A DNA stretch of 64,000 bases from contig NZ_JAJNCL010000009.1 of the NCBI RefSeq assembly GCF_021025955.1, forward strand, positions 124,001 through 188,000. The letters are read 5' to 3'. The translations under genes and the position numbers were made by a program. The stretch comes from Rhodococcus qingshengii (GTDB taxonomy: Bacteria > Actinomycetota > Actinomycetes > Mycobacteriales > Mycobacteriaceae). The stretch's first letter is position 1. Each line of letters begins with the position of its first letter. Below, piece by piece: positions 33,813 to 43,524 of this stretch. The notes below the pieces were generated by a model. It was not told the DNA's origin and searched no databases. It was given only the letters and a program-made list of their open reading frames with translations.

Positions 33813-35075
33813 ATGAGTCACGGCCACGGCCACGGCGGACCCATCCAGATCGGGCCCACCGCATCCCGCGTCGTCATCGGCTTGCTCGTCGTCATCGGCA
33901 TGGTCGTCGTCGCGGCAGCAATCGCGCTGTGGCCCGACAAGAACTCTTTTCCGGTCCCGCTCCCGTTTCAGAATGCCGACGGCAGCTCGGTGGAAACCGA
34001 GGCGGGCACGGTCACCATGCAAGACCTCGGCGACTGCGGAAGTTCCTCCGCTGGAAGGGTATTCGTCGGCGCACCGCAACCGCCGCCCACCTCGGCTTAT
34101 CAATGCCAGCGGAGCATCGTCGATATCGAATCCGGGCCCAATGCCGGCACAAAGACCTTACTCGAGGTCATTCCGGGCGCCGGTCAGCCGGACCTTCGCG
34201 TGGGTGACCACATTCGCCTCGTGCGTCAGACGGACCCGAACGGCAATACGCAGTACTCCTTCGAGGACTATTCGCGTGGACTCCCGCTGGCGCTGATCGT
34301 CGTCGCGTTTGCCGTCGTCATCATCGCCGTTGCGCGGTGGCGCGGATTGCGCGCACTCGTCGGCTTGGTGATCGCCTTCGGCGTTGTCGTCGGATTTCTC
34401 CTCCCCGCCCTACTGGACGGCAAGCCTGCAATACCCGTTGCACTGGTCGCCGGGGCGGTGATCTTGTACGCGGTTCTCTATCTGGCGCATGGCGTCTCAT
34501 TGAAAACCAGTTCGGCATTGCTGGGCACCCTCGCCGCGATGGTGCTCGCTGCCGTTCTCTCCTACCTCTGTATCGAACTGACGCATCTCACCGGACTGTC
34601 CGAAGAGCAGAACACCAATGTTCAGACGTACATCGAGCACATAGACATCACCGGCCTGCTGTTGGCGGGATTCATCATCGGCTCACTGGGCGTTCTCAAC
34701 GACGTCACCATCACCCAGGCGTCCTCGGCATTCGAGTTGGCCGAACTCGACAAGCATGCGTCCCGCCGAAAAATCTTCAGTGGTGCGATGCGGGTCGGAC
34801 GCGATCACATCGCCAGCACGGTCTACACCTTGGTTCTCGCGTACGCAGGCGGGGCGCTGCCACTGCTGCTGCTCTTCAGTGTCAGCGGGCGCCCGCTTCA
34901 GGACGTTTTGGTCGGTGATGCCGTCGCGATCGAGATCGTACGGTCCGCGGTCGGCGGAATAGCTCTGGCTCTTTCGGTTCCGCTCACCACTGCCATCGCC
35001 GTGATTCTCGCGCGTCCCCCCGGCAGTGCGGTCCAAGCCGGTTCGACTTCGGGTGGACGCCACTCCAAACGCTGA
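33813..35075 (+). CDS. YibE/F-family membrane protein
   Basis: This 420-residue multi-spanning membrane protein of the YibE/YibF family has no known biochemical role. It starts MSHGHGHGGPIQIG, a His-rich N-terminus that could bind metal. One helix (about 20-40) leads to an extracytoplasmic domain of about 110 residues (VTMQDLGDCGSSS, RSIVDIESGPNAG, VGDHIRLVRQTDPNG), then about seven helices. The family signature GFIIGSLGVLNDVTITQASS lies at about residues 287-306, followed by GAMRVGRDHIASTVYTLVLA. It is convergent with the next gene, with a 10-bp gap, and has no evident operon partner. Confidence 0.9.
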   Translation: MSHGHGHGGPIQIGPTASRVVIGLLVVIGMVVVAAAIALWPDKNSFPVPLPFQNADGSSVETEAGTVTMQDLGDCGSSSAGRVFVGAPQPPPTSAYQCQRSIVDIESGPNAGTKTLLEVIPGAGQPDLRVGDHIRLVRQTDPNGNTQYSFEDYSRGLPLALIVVAFAVVIIAVARWRGLRALVGLVIAFGVVVGFLLPALLDGKPAIPVALVAGAVILYAVLYLAHGVSLKTSSALLGTLAAMVLAAVLSYLCIELTHLTGLSEEQNTNVQTYIEHIDITGLLLAGFIIGSLGVLNDVTITQASSAFELAELDKHASRRKIFSGAMRVGRDHIASTVYTLVLAYAGGALPLLLLFSVSGRPLQDVLVGDAVAIEIVRSAVGGIALALSVPLTTAIAVILARPPGSAVQAGSTSGGRHSKR

Positions 35076-35085
35076 GAACCGGGCC

Positions 35086-36768
35086 TCAGAGTCCAGGAAT
35101 CGGCGGAAGAACCGGCAACAGAATCGGCGGAAGCCCGGGAATGTAGATCGCGGGCGGCGGAGGCGCAGGCGCGGGCGCGGGCGCGGGCGGCACGTAGGTG
35201 TCCTGCACAACCGGCGGCGCCTCGACGACGGGTGGGGCTTCCTCGGTCGTAGTCGGAGGCGGAGTCGTTGTGGACGGCGGCGGCGTAGTCGTGGTCGTCG
35301 GGGCCGGCGTGGTCACCTCGGTTGCCACAGGTCCAGCTTCCTCGGAGTCTCCGAAGACCTTTCCTCCATAGCCCAACCCCAACCCGACGATGACGACTGC
35401 CGCGATCACACCGGCGCCGAGGCCTGCAAAACGCAGTAGATTCCTCGGTTCGGTGGACGTGGATTCCACAGTCTGGGTTCCGGAGAGCCACGACGGGTGG
35501 GCGGTTCCCGCTCCAACTCCCTCGTCTTCGCGCACTGCCGAGTACGCCTGGGCGTCAACCATCACGGCCTCGGTATCGGCGTCCCGTTCGGCCCCGAACC
35601 CGTCCGTGGCCGGTTCACTGTCGGCGACGACAAAATCTGCACTCTGGTCGAATCGTTGCTCGTGCCGGTTCGGTCGCGGCTGCGGCAGCTCCGCAGCATA
35701 CGGACTCGTCATCTGTTCCTGCGGAACAGACTTCGCCTCGACAGCAACCTCCGGCACAGATTTCGGTCGTCCCGATTCGGGGAGCGTCGCGACTCCCCCA
35801 TGGCTGAACGCCTGTACCGGGACGGGCACCTCTGCCGGTGTGTGAATCGGATAAGGTGCGAAGATCGGCGCCATCGCGGGGACCTGAACCGGCGCGGCGA
35901 CAGGGCGTGACGACGGCGCCATGGACAACTCCGCGATCAGCGCAGCGCCTTGCGCTGTCACCAGTTCAGGCTGCTCGGGCGCGATGACGGGGCAATCCAG
36001 CCACGCCGCGAGAATCGCTCGCACGATCGGGATGCGCGCGCCGCCGCCGATAAGGACAATCGCGTCCGGGTTGCGGCCGGACGTTGCGATAACCTCTCGT
36101 ATTTCTCGCGCGAAAGCCTCCACCGACGTGACGACCAATGAATCGAAAACTTCCCGCGACAACAAGAGAAGTCCACCAGGTCCGGGCAGGCACACCGCGC
36201 TCCGTGTGGACAGCTGTTCCTTGGCAAGTCGGCATCGCGCCTGCAGTTCGGAGTCGCCGCCCGGGTCGGCTGGCGTCGCAATTCGGCGACGCACGGTCTG
36301 ATCGGAGTAGACGAGGTCGTCGAAGTGGTCTCCACTGACCCGAGTCGACCGAGCGGTCACGACGGTCGATCTCGTATGCCTGTCCACAACACTGATCGTC
36401 GATCCCGAACTACCCATGTCGACGACGACGAGCGTGCTCTGATCGGTCAATGCGCCGGGTTCCTCGAGCATCCGGAGCGTCGCTGGTACTTCGGGAACCA
36501 GCTCGAAGTTGTCGATGCCTTTCTGTTCGAACGCGGACTGGAGTGCACCGGCTTGCGCTTGATCGCGGTAGACGACGACCGTATGGCTGCTGAGTTCGGC
36601 GTTCTCGGACAACGCCACTCGGGTCGCTTCTGCAGCGATGTCCTCCGGGACGTCCCGCCCCCGATCAACCGATCTCGATCGAAACACCGGACCGCTGTGG
36701 TCGGACGTCCCCGGGCGCGCCAAACGCACAGCGCTGGCTCCCACCGTCACGCCCAAAACCAAGTTCAT
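35086..36768 (-). CDS. Second membrane-anchored Hsp70-like protein with proline-rich tail
   Basis: This 560-residue protein has the same architecture as the one at 15270. The N-terminal actin/Hsp70-fold domain (about 1-280) has MNLVLGVTVGASAVRLA, connect PEVPATLRMLEEPGAL, phosphate-2 LVVVDMGSSGSTISVVD, STRVSGDHFDDLVY and adenosine motif IVLIGGGARIPIVRAILAAW. A long acidic/Pro-rich linker (about 285-455) leads to one transmembrane helix (LLRFAGLGAGVIAAVVIVGL, given as LLRFAGLGAG and VIAAVVIVGL, about 457-477) and a Thr/Pro-rich extracytoplasmic tail (TTTTPPPSTTTPPP, PAPAPAPPPP). No substrate-binding domain is present. Copy 1's Gly/Val repeat is absent here, so the two tails differ. Function is unknown. 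Confidence 0.82.
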   Translation of the reverse strand: MNLVLGVTVGASAVRLARPGTSDHSGPVFRSRSVDRGRDVPEDIAAEATRVALSENAELSSHTVVVYRDQAQAGALQSAFEQKGIDNFELVPEVPATLRMLEEPGALTDQSTLVVVDMGSSGSTISVVDRHTRSTVVTARSTRVSGDHFDDLVYSDQTVRRRIATPADPGGDSELQARCRLAKEQLSTRSAVCLPGPGGLLLLSREVFDSLVVTSVEAFAREIREVIATSGRNPDAIVLIGGGARIPIVRAILAAWLDCPVIAPEQPELVTAQGAALIAELSMAPSSRPVAAPVQVPAMAPIFAPYPIHTPAEVPVPVQAFSHGGVATLPESGRPKSVPEVAVEAKSVPQEQMTSPYAAELPQPRPNRHEQRFDQSADFVVADSEPATDGFGAERDADTEAVMVDAQAYSAVREDEGVGAGTAHPSWLSGTQTVESTSTEPRNLLRFAGLGAGVIAAVVIVGLGLGYGGKVFGDSEEAGPVATEVTTPAPTTTTTPPPSTTTPPPTTTEEAPPVVEAPPVVQDTYVPPAPAPAPAPPPPAIYIPGLPPILLPVLPPIPGL

Positions 36769-36917
36769 GATCCACCTTCGTCGACCGTGGACGGGTCTTG
36801 TCAGCAGACCCCGTCATTCCCCGGCCGGAAGTCTACCCACTAGGGATGGGCTACGAGGTTCGCGCATCGCATCCCACGCCCAATCGCAGCTACTATTTCG
36901 CTACCTGGACGTTCGAC

Positions 36918-38237
36918 CTACCGACCTAAGCCGCGATAGTTCCAACCGGCAGCACGCCAGAGTTCCGGATCGAGGCAATTTCTGGCGTCGACGATCACGC
37001 GTCGACGAACGAGGGGTTCCAGATCGGCAGGCTTCAGTGAGGCAAACTCGTCCCATTCGGTCGCGATCAAAACGACATCGGCATTCATGCAAGCGTCTGA
37101 CGTGGAGGTTGCGTAGTGCAGGGTGGGAAACAGTCGGCGAGAATTGTCCATCGCCTTCGGATCGAAGACGGTAACTGCCGCCCCGTGCAGCTGCATCATT
37201 CCCGCAACGTTCAGCGCAGGCGAATCGCGCACATCGTCGGATTCGGGCTTGAATGCGGCCCCGAGCACCGACACGTTAGCTCCCAGCAAACCACCATCGC
37301 AGGCTGCCGTCACCAGTTCCACTGCTTTTGTACGTCGTCGCATGTTGATGCTGTCGACCTCACGAAGGAAGTACAGCGCTTGGTCTACACCCAACTCTCC
37401 GGCGCGTGCCATGAAAGCCCGAATGTCCTTCGGCAGGCAACCACCACCGAACCCCAACCCCGCATTCAGAAACCGCCTGCCGATCCGAGCGTCGTATCCG
37501 AGAGCGTCGGCCAAGATCGTGACATCGGCACCGGTGGCCTCACACACCTCCGCAATCGCGTTGATGAAGGACACCTTGGTCGCGAGAAACGCATTCGCAG
37601 ACCCCTTGACCAACTCGGATGTCGCCAGATCGGTCACGAGGAACGGCACCCCCGCACCTAACATCTCGGCGTACACCTCACGAAGAACACCTTCGGCATT
37701 TCCCGGTCGATCACGATCAACCCCCAGAACCAACCGATCAGGGCGCAGGGTGTCCGCGATGGCGTGCCCCTCACGCAGAAACTCCGGATTCCAGGCCACC
37801 TCGACGGCGCCACCCGCGGGCGCAGTGGCCCGCAGTCGCTCGCCGAGAGCCGCAGCCGTGCCCACCGGAACGGTCGACTTGCCGACGATCAGCGAAGGCC
37901 GTCGAAGGAACGGCGCCAACATGTCGATCACCGAATGAACGTGACTCAGATCCGCGGCGTACTCCCCCTTCTTCTGCGGAGTCCCCACCCCGACAAAATG
38001 GATGTCGGCAAAATCCGCGGCGTCGGCATAGGACGTCGTGAACCGGAGCCGACCCGACTCCAGATTCTTCTCGAGCATTTCGGTCAGACCCGGCTCGAAG
38101 AACGGGACCTCCCCCCGAGCCAACTTGTCGACCTTGGACTGGTCGATGTCGACGCCCAACACGTCGTGACCCAGTTCGGCCATACACACTGCGTGGGTCG
38201 CCCCCAGGTATCCCGTTCCGAACACGGTCATTTTCAT
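36918..38237 (-). CDS. ugd: UDP-glucose 6-dehydrogenase, copy 1
   Basis: It oxidises UDP-glucose to UDP-glucuronate with two NAD+, supplying the acidic sugar of the polysaccharide. The start is ATG 38237 (MKMTVFGTGYLGATHA), 439 residues; an in-frame open stretch upstream to 38801 overlaps the divergent phosphatase and is rejected. The Rossmann NAD site is GTGYLG (7-12). The catalytic Cys267 is in GFGGGCLPKDI and the AWNPEFLREG motif lies near 148. The C-terminal domain has GAAFKPESDDVRDSPAL. UDP-glucose is supplied by GalU (57965). A paralogue lies 3 kb away. GDP-mannose dehydrogenase is the alternative family, but the motifs favour UDP-glucose. Confidence 0.9.
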   Translation of the reverse strand: MKMTVFGTGYLGATHAVCMAELGHDVLGVDIDQSKVDKLARGEVPFFEPGLTEMLEKNLESGRLRFTTSYADAADFADIHFVGVGTPQKKGEYAADLSHVHSVIDMLAPFLRRPSLIVGKSTVPVGTAAALGERLRATAPAGGAVEVAWNPEFLREGHAIADTLRPDRLVLGVDRDRPGNAEGVLREVYAEMLGAGVPFLVTDLATSELVKGSANAFLATKVSFINAIAEVCEATGADVTILADALGYDARIGRRFLNAGLGFGGGCLPKDIRAFMARAGELGVDQALYFLREVDSINMRRRTKAVELVTAACDGGLLGANVSVLGAAFKPESDDVRDSPALNVAGMMQLHGAAVTVFDPKAMDNSRRLFPTLHYATSTSDACMNADVVLIATEWDEFASLKPADLEPLVRRRVIVDARNCLDPELWRAAGWNYRGLGR

Positions 38238-38345
38238 GTGTTGTTGGTATGCGCCCGAACTTTCCGACACACGTACGCCAGGTGGGCGCGAAACCAACAT
38301 CGGGCGTACGACGAGTGCGCCGCGCCTGCGACCTATGCTTCTGCC

Positions 38346-38870
38346 ATGCACGTTCTCTTTGTCTGTACGGGAAACATCTGCCGATCGCCTACCGGTGAAC
38401 GCCTCGCGCGTGCCTACGCCGCCGAAGCCGGGGCCACCGGATTCACCGCTTCGAGTGCCGGCACCCGGGCGATGGTCGGACACCCGATCGAGCCGACTGC
38501 GGCACGGGTGCTCGCGGGTCTCGGCGGCGACCCCGGAGATTTTCAAGCCCGCCGACTGACAACGGCGCTGGCTGCGGATGCAGATCTCATTCTCACGATG
38601 ACCGAAGTTCACCGGGACAAGGTCCTGGCGATGGCTCCAACGCGACTGAAGCGCACCTTCACCCTTCGAGAGGCCGCACGGTTGGCCTCGCTCGCGGACG
38701 CCGGCAGTGTTGACGATCTCGCCGCCGCCAGACCGCGTTTTCGTGCCACCGAGCCCGAGGACGTCACGGATCCGATGGGCAAGGAAGAGAGCCTCTTTCA
38801 CGAGATCGGACTTCAGATCGCCGATCTCGTGGGCCCGCTGCTCAGCCGACTTCGCTTCGGTGAGGGCTGA
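38346..38870 (+). CDS. Low-molecular-weight protein tyrosine phosphatase
   Basis: This 174-residue phosphatase has the active-site loop CTGNICRSP with nucleophile Cys7 and Arg13, and the general-acid Asp in DVTDPMGK (about 135-142). The start ATG 38346 immediately precedes VLFVCTGN, so no N-terminal extension is likely. LMW-PTPs of this type reverse autophosphorylation of Wzc-family kinases and regulate polymer export. It diverges from ugd (108-bp gap) and converges on the kinase gene, with a strong terminator between. It has the most direct functional link to the kinase at 39039-40481. Confidence 0.92.
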   Translation: MHVLFVCTGNICRSPTGERLARAYAAEAGATGFTASSAGTRAMVGHPIEPTAARVLAGLGGDPGDFQARRLTTALAADADLILTMTEVHRDKVLAMAPTRLKRTFTLREAARLASLADAGSVDDLAAARPRFRATEPEDVTDPMGKEESLFHEIGLQIADLVGPLLSRLRFGEG

Positions 38871-38960
38871 GCGACGTCACCGCGGTCAACTGCGGTCGGA
38901 ATCTGCTTTCTCGGCAGTGTGTGAAGTCCACACATCCGGGGCTAGCAGAGTCGCTGCAAA

Positions 38961-38999
38961 GCTAACGGGCCCCCGAGCAATGCTCGGGGGCCCGTTAGC
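38961..38999. terminator. Bidirectional terminator between phosphatase and kinase genes
   Basis: A near-perfect 19-bp inverted repeat (38961-38979 and 38981-38999, GCTAACGGGCCCCCGAGCA) forms a stable GC-rich hairpin with a small central loop. It lies 91 bp past the phosphatase stop and 40 bp past the kinase stop on the other strand. Neither side has a long U tract. Confidence 0.85.
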
Positions 39000-39038
39000 G
39001 CGGACGCGGGTGAAACCAAAGGTCAGTACCGGACCCGA

Positions 39039-40481
39039 TCAGTTGACTGTCGACGGAGCCCGCACTGCGCTGGCACCGGCGCTGGCCGAATTTCCCAGAG
39101 GTACGTCAGCGACAACAGGATCGGAGTCGTAGTAGTACTTGTACTCGTAAACCCCGCGACCGTTCAGTGGGGTCATCGTTATGACAGTGCCAAGAACCGT
39201 CGCACCCACGCTGTGGAGGTTGCCCACCGCCCTGCTCAACTGTTCCCTCTTCGTCGAACCATGACGAGCAATGACGAGTGCGCCGTCAGCCAGAGCAGAC
39301 AGAACTGCAGCATCCGTAACCGGAAGCAACGGCGAGGCGTCGATGATGACGTAGTCGAACCTTCTGCGTAGATCAGCGAAAACTGCCTGGGCAGTGTCAG
39401 TCCCCAGCAATTCGCTCGGGTTCGGAGGAATCGGACCCGAGGCAAGAACTGTCAGGTCCGCATTGCTCGTAACCTGAAGCACGTCGTCCAGATCTGCTTG
39501 CCCGGCCAGGACCGAACTGAGCCCGACGCTGCCGATCAGTCCGAGGTACTTCGACACCCGCGGCTTACGCAGGTCACCTTCAACGAGACATACCTTCTTG
39601 CCCGCCTCGGCCAGCACGAGTGCGATGTTGACGGCGGTCGTGGTCTTACCCTCCGACGGAAGCGAACTCGTGACGACGATGACACTCGGGGGGCGATCCA
39701 CTGCCAGGAACTGCAAATTGGTACGTAGTTCACGGTATGCCTCGGCACTGGCGGAGTTGCCTTCGTGGAAGTTGATCGCTTGATGAACTTCACGTTCCTT
39801 GTCGAACGGAATTGTTCCCACCATCGCCGCACCAACGATGTCCTCGACAGTCTTTCGTTCTTTGACAGTGTTGTCCAAGCGGTCACGCACCACCGCTAAC
39901 CCGATCCCCAACAGAAGCCCGATCGCGGCGCCCAGTGCCACGTTCCGCGACGTCTTCGGCGAGACCGGTTCCGCGGGAGTTTGTGCTCGCTGCTCCACAA
40001 CGACGCGCGCCGGCGCCGTGCCACCGTTGGCGGGTGTACCCAGATCTTTGACCATGACGACAAATTCGTCCGACAGCGCATTTGCAATTTCTCGAGCCAG
40101 GTCAGGCGACGCATCTTGCACGCTCAAGTCGAGAAGTACTGTCTCCGGTGCCGATGTGGCGGTCACCTTCGATGAAATCTCCGCAGCAGATAGCCCGCCG
40201 AGCCGATCCGGCCCGACTGAATCGATAGTCCTCTGTGCCAGTGTCTCGCCGGTAAGGAGCTTCGCGTAGGAAGTGACCAACTGCTGCGAGAGCTGGTTGC
40301 CTTGGTAAGCCTCGTTCACGGTTGTTCCGGTAGAGGTCGACACGAACAGGCGCGTGGAAGCCTGGTAGATCGGCGTGGCAATCAACGAGGCGCCCAATGC
40401 ACCCAAGATCACGACTACAGTGACGACAGCGATTATCTTCCAGCGTGCCTGTAGAATCTTCAGGTAGTCCCGTACATCCAT
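39039..40481 (-). CDS. Polysaccharide co-polymerase / bacterial tyrosine autokinase (Wzc-like)
   Basis: It controls chain length and export in Wzx/Wzy systems. The start is ATG 40481 (GAAGGAGA upstream), 480 residues; the longer frame is not supported. It has transmembrane helices at about 17-37 and 181-198 around a Wzz-type extracytoplasmic domain. The C-terminal BY-kinase has Walker A SSLPSEGKTT (Lys279), Walker A' VCLVEGDLRKP (Asp303) and Walker B VIIDASP (Asp381). A Tyr cluster, GVYEYKYYYD (Tyr445, 447, 449, 450, 451), is the usual phosphorylation site. Domain and kinase are fused, as in Gram-negatives and some actinobacteria. It is the last gene of the leftward export group and is separated from it by 696 bp. 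Confidence 0.93.
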   Translation of the reverse strand: MDVRDYLKILQARWKIIAVVTVVVILGALGASLIATPIYQASTRLFVSTSTGTTVNEAYQGNQLSQQLVTSYAKLLTGETLAQRTIDSVGPDRLGGLSAAEISSKVTATSAPETVLLDLSVQDASPDLAREIANALSDEFVVMVKDLGTPANGGTAPARVVVEQRAQTPAEPVSPKTSRNVALGAAIGLLLGIGLAVVRDRLDNTVKERKTVEDIVGAAMVGTIPFDKEREVHQAINFHEGNSASAEAYRELRTNLQFLAVDRPPSVIVVTSSLPSEGKTTTAVNIALVLAEAGKKVCLVEGDLRKPRVSKYLGLIGSVGLSSVLAGQADLDDVLQVTSNADLTVLASGPIPPNPSELLGTDTAQAVFADLRRRFDYVIIDASPLLPVTDAAVLSALADGALVIARHGSTKREQLSRAVGNLHSVGATVLGTVITMTPLNGRGVYEYKYYYDSDPVVADVPLGNSASAGASAVRAPSTVN

Positions 40482-41177
40482 CGTCGAATCTCCTTCGGCT
40501 CGAACACGAATCACGTCTTCGAGTAGTAATCGACAGCCGCTTGTCGAGCCGCTGCACTCAATCCAGGCTGAACGAGGCAGCCAATCTTCCATCGCAAACA
40601 CATAGTGTGATTTCGTGTCCGGAACGAGCAGGTTCGCGTTCGTACATGGCACGTCATGACGCAGCCGATACATGAAGGCGTAGCGACGGGCCCGAGGTAG
40701 TGGACATCAGGGCCCTCTCCCACGTTTCCAGTTCCGGCCTTGCTTGCCGAGACCGCCCTGCGGCTACCCCAGCGCATGCATTCAGTCCGAATTGGGAGCA
40801 AATACTACGAACAGCTGGGCTGAACTCTACTGTGTCATTAACCTTTTCACCACCGCAACAACAATTCGGCGCAGCTGTGCAGCAACATTCGATCCCTCCG
40901 TCCGAGCGAGGATCGCCCACGGCCAATTGGCGACGAGGACCAAAGTCCACCCAGATGCATTCACGGATCGCTGGGCCGAAAGCTGCTGCACACCAGCAGA
41001 ACAAGGCACTATTCCACACCGCGACACCATCGGCGGGACGAAACCGCCGTGCCGCGCTGCCACAGCGAATCTGTTGACGGACCTTGGTCCCGAGCTTTGG
41101 CGAATCCACCCGAAGGCGGATTCGCACCAGGCGCAGACCACTGACGGTTGCGACGATTTACGGCTGGTTTCAAAGAT
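40482..41177. other. Long intergenic region upstream of the tyrosine kinase
   Basis: These 696 bp hold no convincing gene. Several short frames occur on both strands but none has a ribosome-binding site or recognisable sequence. A hairpin near the right end (41101-41124) terminates ugd copy 2, and the rest is probably the kinase promoter and a long leader. A 10-mer GATTTACGGC repeats at 41155 and 41175, the second copy lying at the end of ugd copy 2. Confidence 0.5.
41101..41124 (-). terminator. Probable terminator after ugd copy 2
   Basis: Arms CGAATCC (41101-41107) and GGATTCG (41118-41124) extend inward with one mismatch to a CGAA tetraloop (CC/GG). It lies 54 bp past the ugd stop on the minus strand. 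There is no U tract after it. Confidence 0.45.
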
Positions 41178-42503
41178 TTACGGCCTTCCGAGCCCTCGAT
41201 AGGTCCACCCGGCGTCGCGCCAGGTGCTCGGTTCCAGGCAATTTCGCCCGTCAATGATCACCTTCTTGCGCACGATTGTTTCGAGGTCCGACGGCAGCAA
41301 TTTTCGGAATTCGGTCCATTCGGTCAGGACCAAGACGACGTCAGCCCCTGCACACGCTTCAAGTGCGCTCGACGTATAGGTGAGAGTGGGGAACAAAGCC
41401 TTCGAATTTCCCATTGCCTTTGGGTCGTAGACATTGACGGCAGCGCCTTGCAGCTGAATCTGACCCGCGACGTTGAGAGCCGGCGAGTCACGAACGTCGT
41501 CGGAGTCAGGTTTGAACGCGGCACCGAGAACCGCCACACGGGCTCCGAGCAGCGAGCCACACGCTTCACGAGCCAGTTCGACCATCCGTGTACGACGGCG
41601 CATGTTGATATTGTCGACTTCACGCAGGAAAGTCAGTGCTTGATCTGCTCCCAGTTCACCCGCGCGTGCCATGAAAGCACGGATGTCCTTCGGTAAACAG
41701 CCACCACCGAAACCGATCCCGGCATTGAGGAATCGCCGGCCTATTCTCTCGTCGTGACCGATGGCATCGGCAAGTACCGTGACATCTGCACCCGAGGCCT
41801 CGCACACCTCCGAGATCGCATTGATGAACGAGATCTTGGTCGCCAGAAAGGCGTTGGCTGATGCTTTGACCAACTCCGAAGTGGCAAGGTCGGTGACGAC
41901 AAAGGGAATACCTTCGTTCAAGAGCTGCTCGTACACTTCACGTGCAACCGATTCTGCACGTCCAGGTCGATTGCGGTCTACCCCTAGTACAAGCCGGTCC
42001 GGGTGAAGCGTGTCCTTCACCGCGTAGCCTTCCCGGAGGAACTCCGGGTTCCACGCCACCTCGACATCTCGTCCTGCAGGCGCCAGCTCACGCGCCCGCG
42101 CACCCAATCGCTCGGCAGTACCCACGGGCACAGTCGATTTCCCGAAAATGACAGCCGGCCTGGTCAAGAGCGGTGCGAGGGTCTCGATCACCGAATCGAC
42201 AAAACGCATGTCGGCCGCGAACTCCCCCTTCTTCTGAGGCGTACCCACACCGAGGAAATGGATGTCCGCGAACTCTGCAGCCTCCTCGTAGGAAGACGTG
42301 AACCGAAGACGTCCCGCGGCTATGTTGCGGCGCAACACTTCCTCGAGCCCTGGCTCGTAGAAAGGAACCTCCCCAGCTTCGAGCATAGCGAGCTTGTTCG
42401 GATCGACATCGACCCCGAGAACCTCGTGACCCAACTCGGCCATGCATGCTGCGTGTGTCGCCCCCAGATAGCCGGTGCCGAATACCGCAATACGAGAAGT
42501 CAT
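41178..42503 (-). CDS. ugd: UDP-glucose 6-dehydrogenase, copy 2
   Basis: This 441-residue paralogue of the enzyme at 36918 shares long identical blocks (VLGVDVD, VGTPQKKGE, NPEFLREG, FGGGCLPKDIRAFMARAGEL) but is otherwise diverged. NAD site GTGYLG at 9-14; catalytic Cys269. The start ATG 42503 (MTSRIAVFGTGYLG) has only a weak ribosome-binding sequence. It is downstream of the fcl gene by 52 bp, so it belongs to the main leftward operon. Two copies may serve different polymers, or only one may be active; both keep all catalytic residues. The start positions and motifs show no truncation. Confidence 0.9.
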   Translation of the reverse strand: MTSRIAVFGTGYLGATHAACMAELGHEVLGVDVDPNKLAMLEAGEVPFYEPGLEEVLRRNIAAGRLRFTSSYEEAAEFADIHFLGVGTPQKKGEFAADMRFVDSVIETLAPLLTRPAVIFGKSTVPVGTAERLGARARELAPAGRDVEVAWNPEFLREGYAVKDTLHPDRLVLGVDRNRPGRAESVAREVYEQLLNEGIPFVVTDLATSELVKASANAFLATKISFINAISEVCEASGADVTVLADAIGHDERIGRRFLNAGIGFGGGCLPKDIRAFMARAGELGADQALTFLREVDNINMRRRTRMVELAREACGSLLGARVAVLGAAFKPDSDDVRDSPALNVAGQIQLQGAAVNVYDPKAMGNSKALFPTLTYTSSALEACAGADVVLVLTEWTEFRKLLPSDLETIVRKKVIIDGRNCLEPSTWRDAGWTYRGLGRP

Positions 42504-42555
42504 AACGATGTCTGCCTGTCGAAGTCGGGTTTACGTCGAATAATCCTGTAGTACT

Positions 42556-43524
42556 TCATGTCCTGATCGAATCGACGTTCTGTCGATACCACTCCACGGT
42601 CGATGCGATCCCCTCACGCAAGTCAATCCTGGGCTGCCAACCCAAATCTCGAAGCTTCCCGATGTCGAGCAACTTCCGCGGCGTTCCATCAGGTTTCGTG
42701 TGGTCCCATTCGATCTCGCCGCCGAACCCGACCTCGTCCGCCACGATCGCGGAGATCTCCGCGATGCTCTGGTCCTCGCCTGTACCCACGTTGACGTGCT
42801 CAACTCCGTCATAGTGGTCGAGCAGATGAAGGCAGGCATCCGCCATGTCGTCGACATGGAGAAACTCACGCCGTGGGGTCCCGCTGCCCCAGTTCACAAC
42901 TGATGCCGCTCCCTCACGGCGCGCGTCGTCGAAGCGCCTGATGAGTGCCGGCAGCACATGAGAGCCCTTGGTAGAGAAGTTGTCACCGGGACCGTAGAGA
43001 TTGGTCGGCATCGCGGAAATCCACGGACGCCCGAACTGCTTGCGAACAGCCTGCACCTGCAGGATTCCGGCGATCTTTGCGATCGCATACGCATCGTTGG
43101 TCGACTCCAAGTGACCGGTCAGCAGATACTCTTCGCGAATCGGTTGAGGAGCGAACTTCGGGTAGATGCAGGATGACCCGAGGAATAGCAGGCGCTCGAC
43201 ATCGAACTCGGCCGCCGCATCCATCACGTTCACCTGAATGCGAAGGTTATCGGAGATGAAGTCCACCGGCAGTGTGCTGTTCGCCAAGATCCCGCCCACT
43301 TTGGCTGCCGCGAGAACCACGTTCTTCGGCCTCTCCTCGGCGAAGAATTCGAATACTGCACCGCGGTCGCGAAGATCGAGCTCGGAAGACGTGCGACCGA
43401 CAAGGCTATCGAAACCGTCGGCTTCCAAACGACGCCATATCGCTGAACCGACGAGCCCACGATGGCCCGCGACGAACACACTCTCGCTCCGATCGAGCGG
43501 CCGCTGCACGTAACCTCCTGTCAT
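42556..43524 (-). CDS. fcl: GDP-L-fucose synthase
   Basis: It epimerises and reduces GDP-4-keto-6-deoxymannose to GDP-L-fucose. The start is ATG 43524, giving 322 residues and an ATGA overlap with gmd; a GTG at 43509 with AGGAGG just upstream is an alternative. The Rossmann site is [13 protein letters not shown] near residue 16. The catalytic Tyr/Lys lies in [11 protein letters not shown] and the conserved Cys in [29 protein letters not shown] is typical of Fcl. With gmd upstream it gives the complete two-step route from GDP-mannose to GDP-fucose. Confidence 0.93.
   Translation of the reverse strand: MTGGYVQRPLDRSESVFVAGHRGLVGSAIWRRLEADGFDSLVGRTSSELDLRDRGAVFEFFAEERPKNVVLAAAKVGGILANSTLPVDFISDNLRIQVNVMDAAAEFDVERLLFLGSSCIYPKFAPQPIREEYLLTGHLESTNDAYAIAKIAGILQVQAVRKQFGRPWISAMPTNLYGPGDNFSTKGSHVLPALIRRFDDARREGAASVVNWGSGTPRREFLHVDDMADACLHLLDHYDGVEHVNVGTGEDQSIAEISAIVADEVGFGGEIEWDHTKPDGTPRKLLDIGKLRDLGWQPRIDLREGIASTVEWYRQNVDSIRT

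Noticed and set aside
38238..38801. N-terminal extension of ugd copy 1
   Set aside because: It would overlap the divergent phosphatase gene, and ATG 38237 directly precedes the NAD-binding motif.
40744..41202. Short frames in the 696-bp gap upstream of the kinase
   Set aside because: Overlapping frames on both strands with random-like composition.
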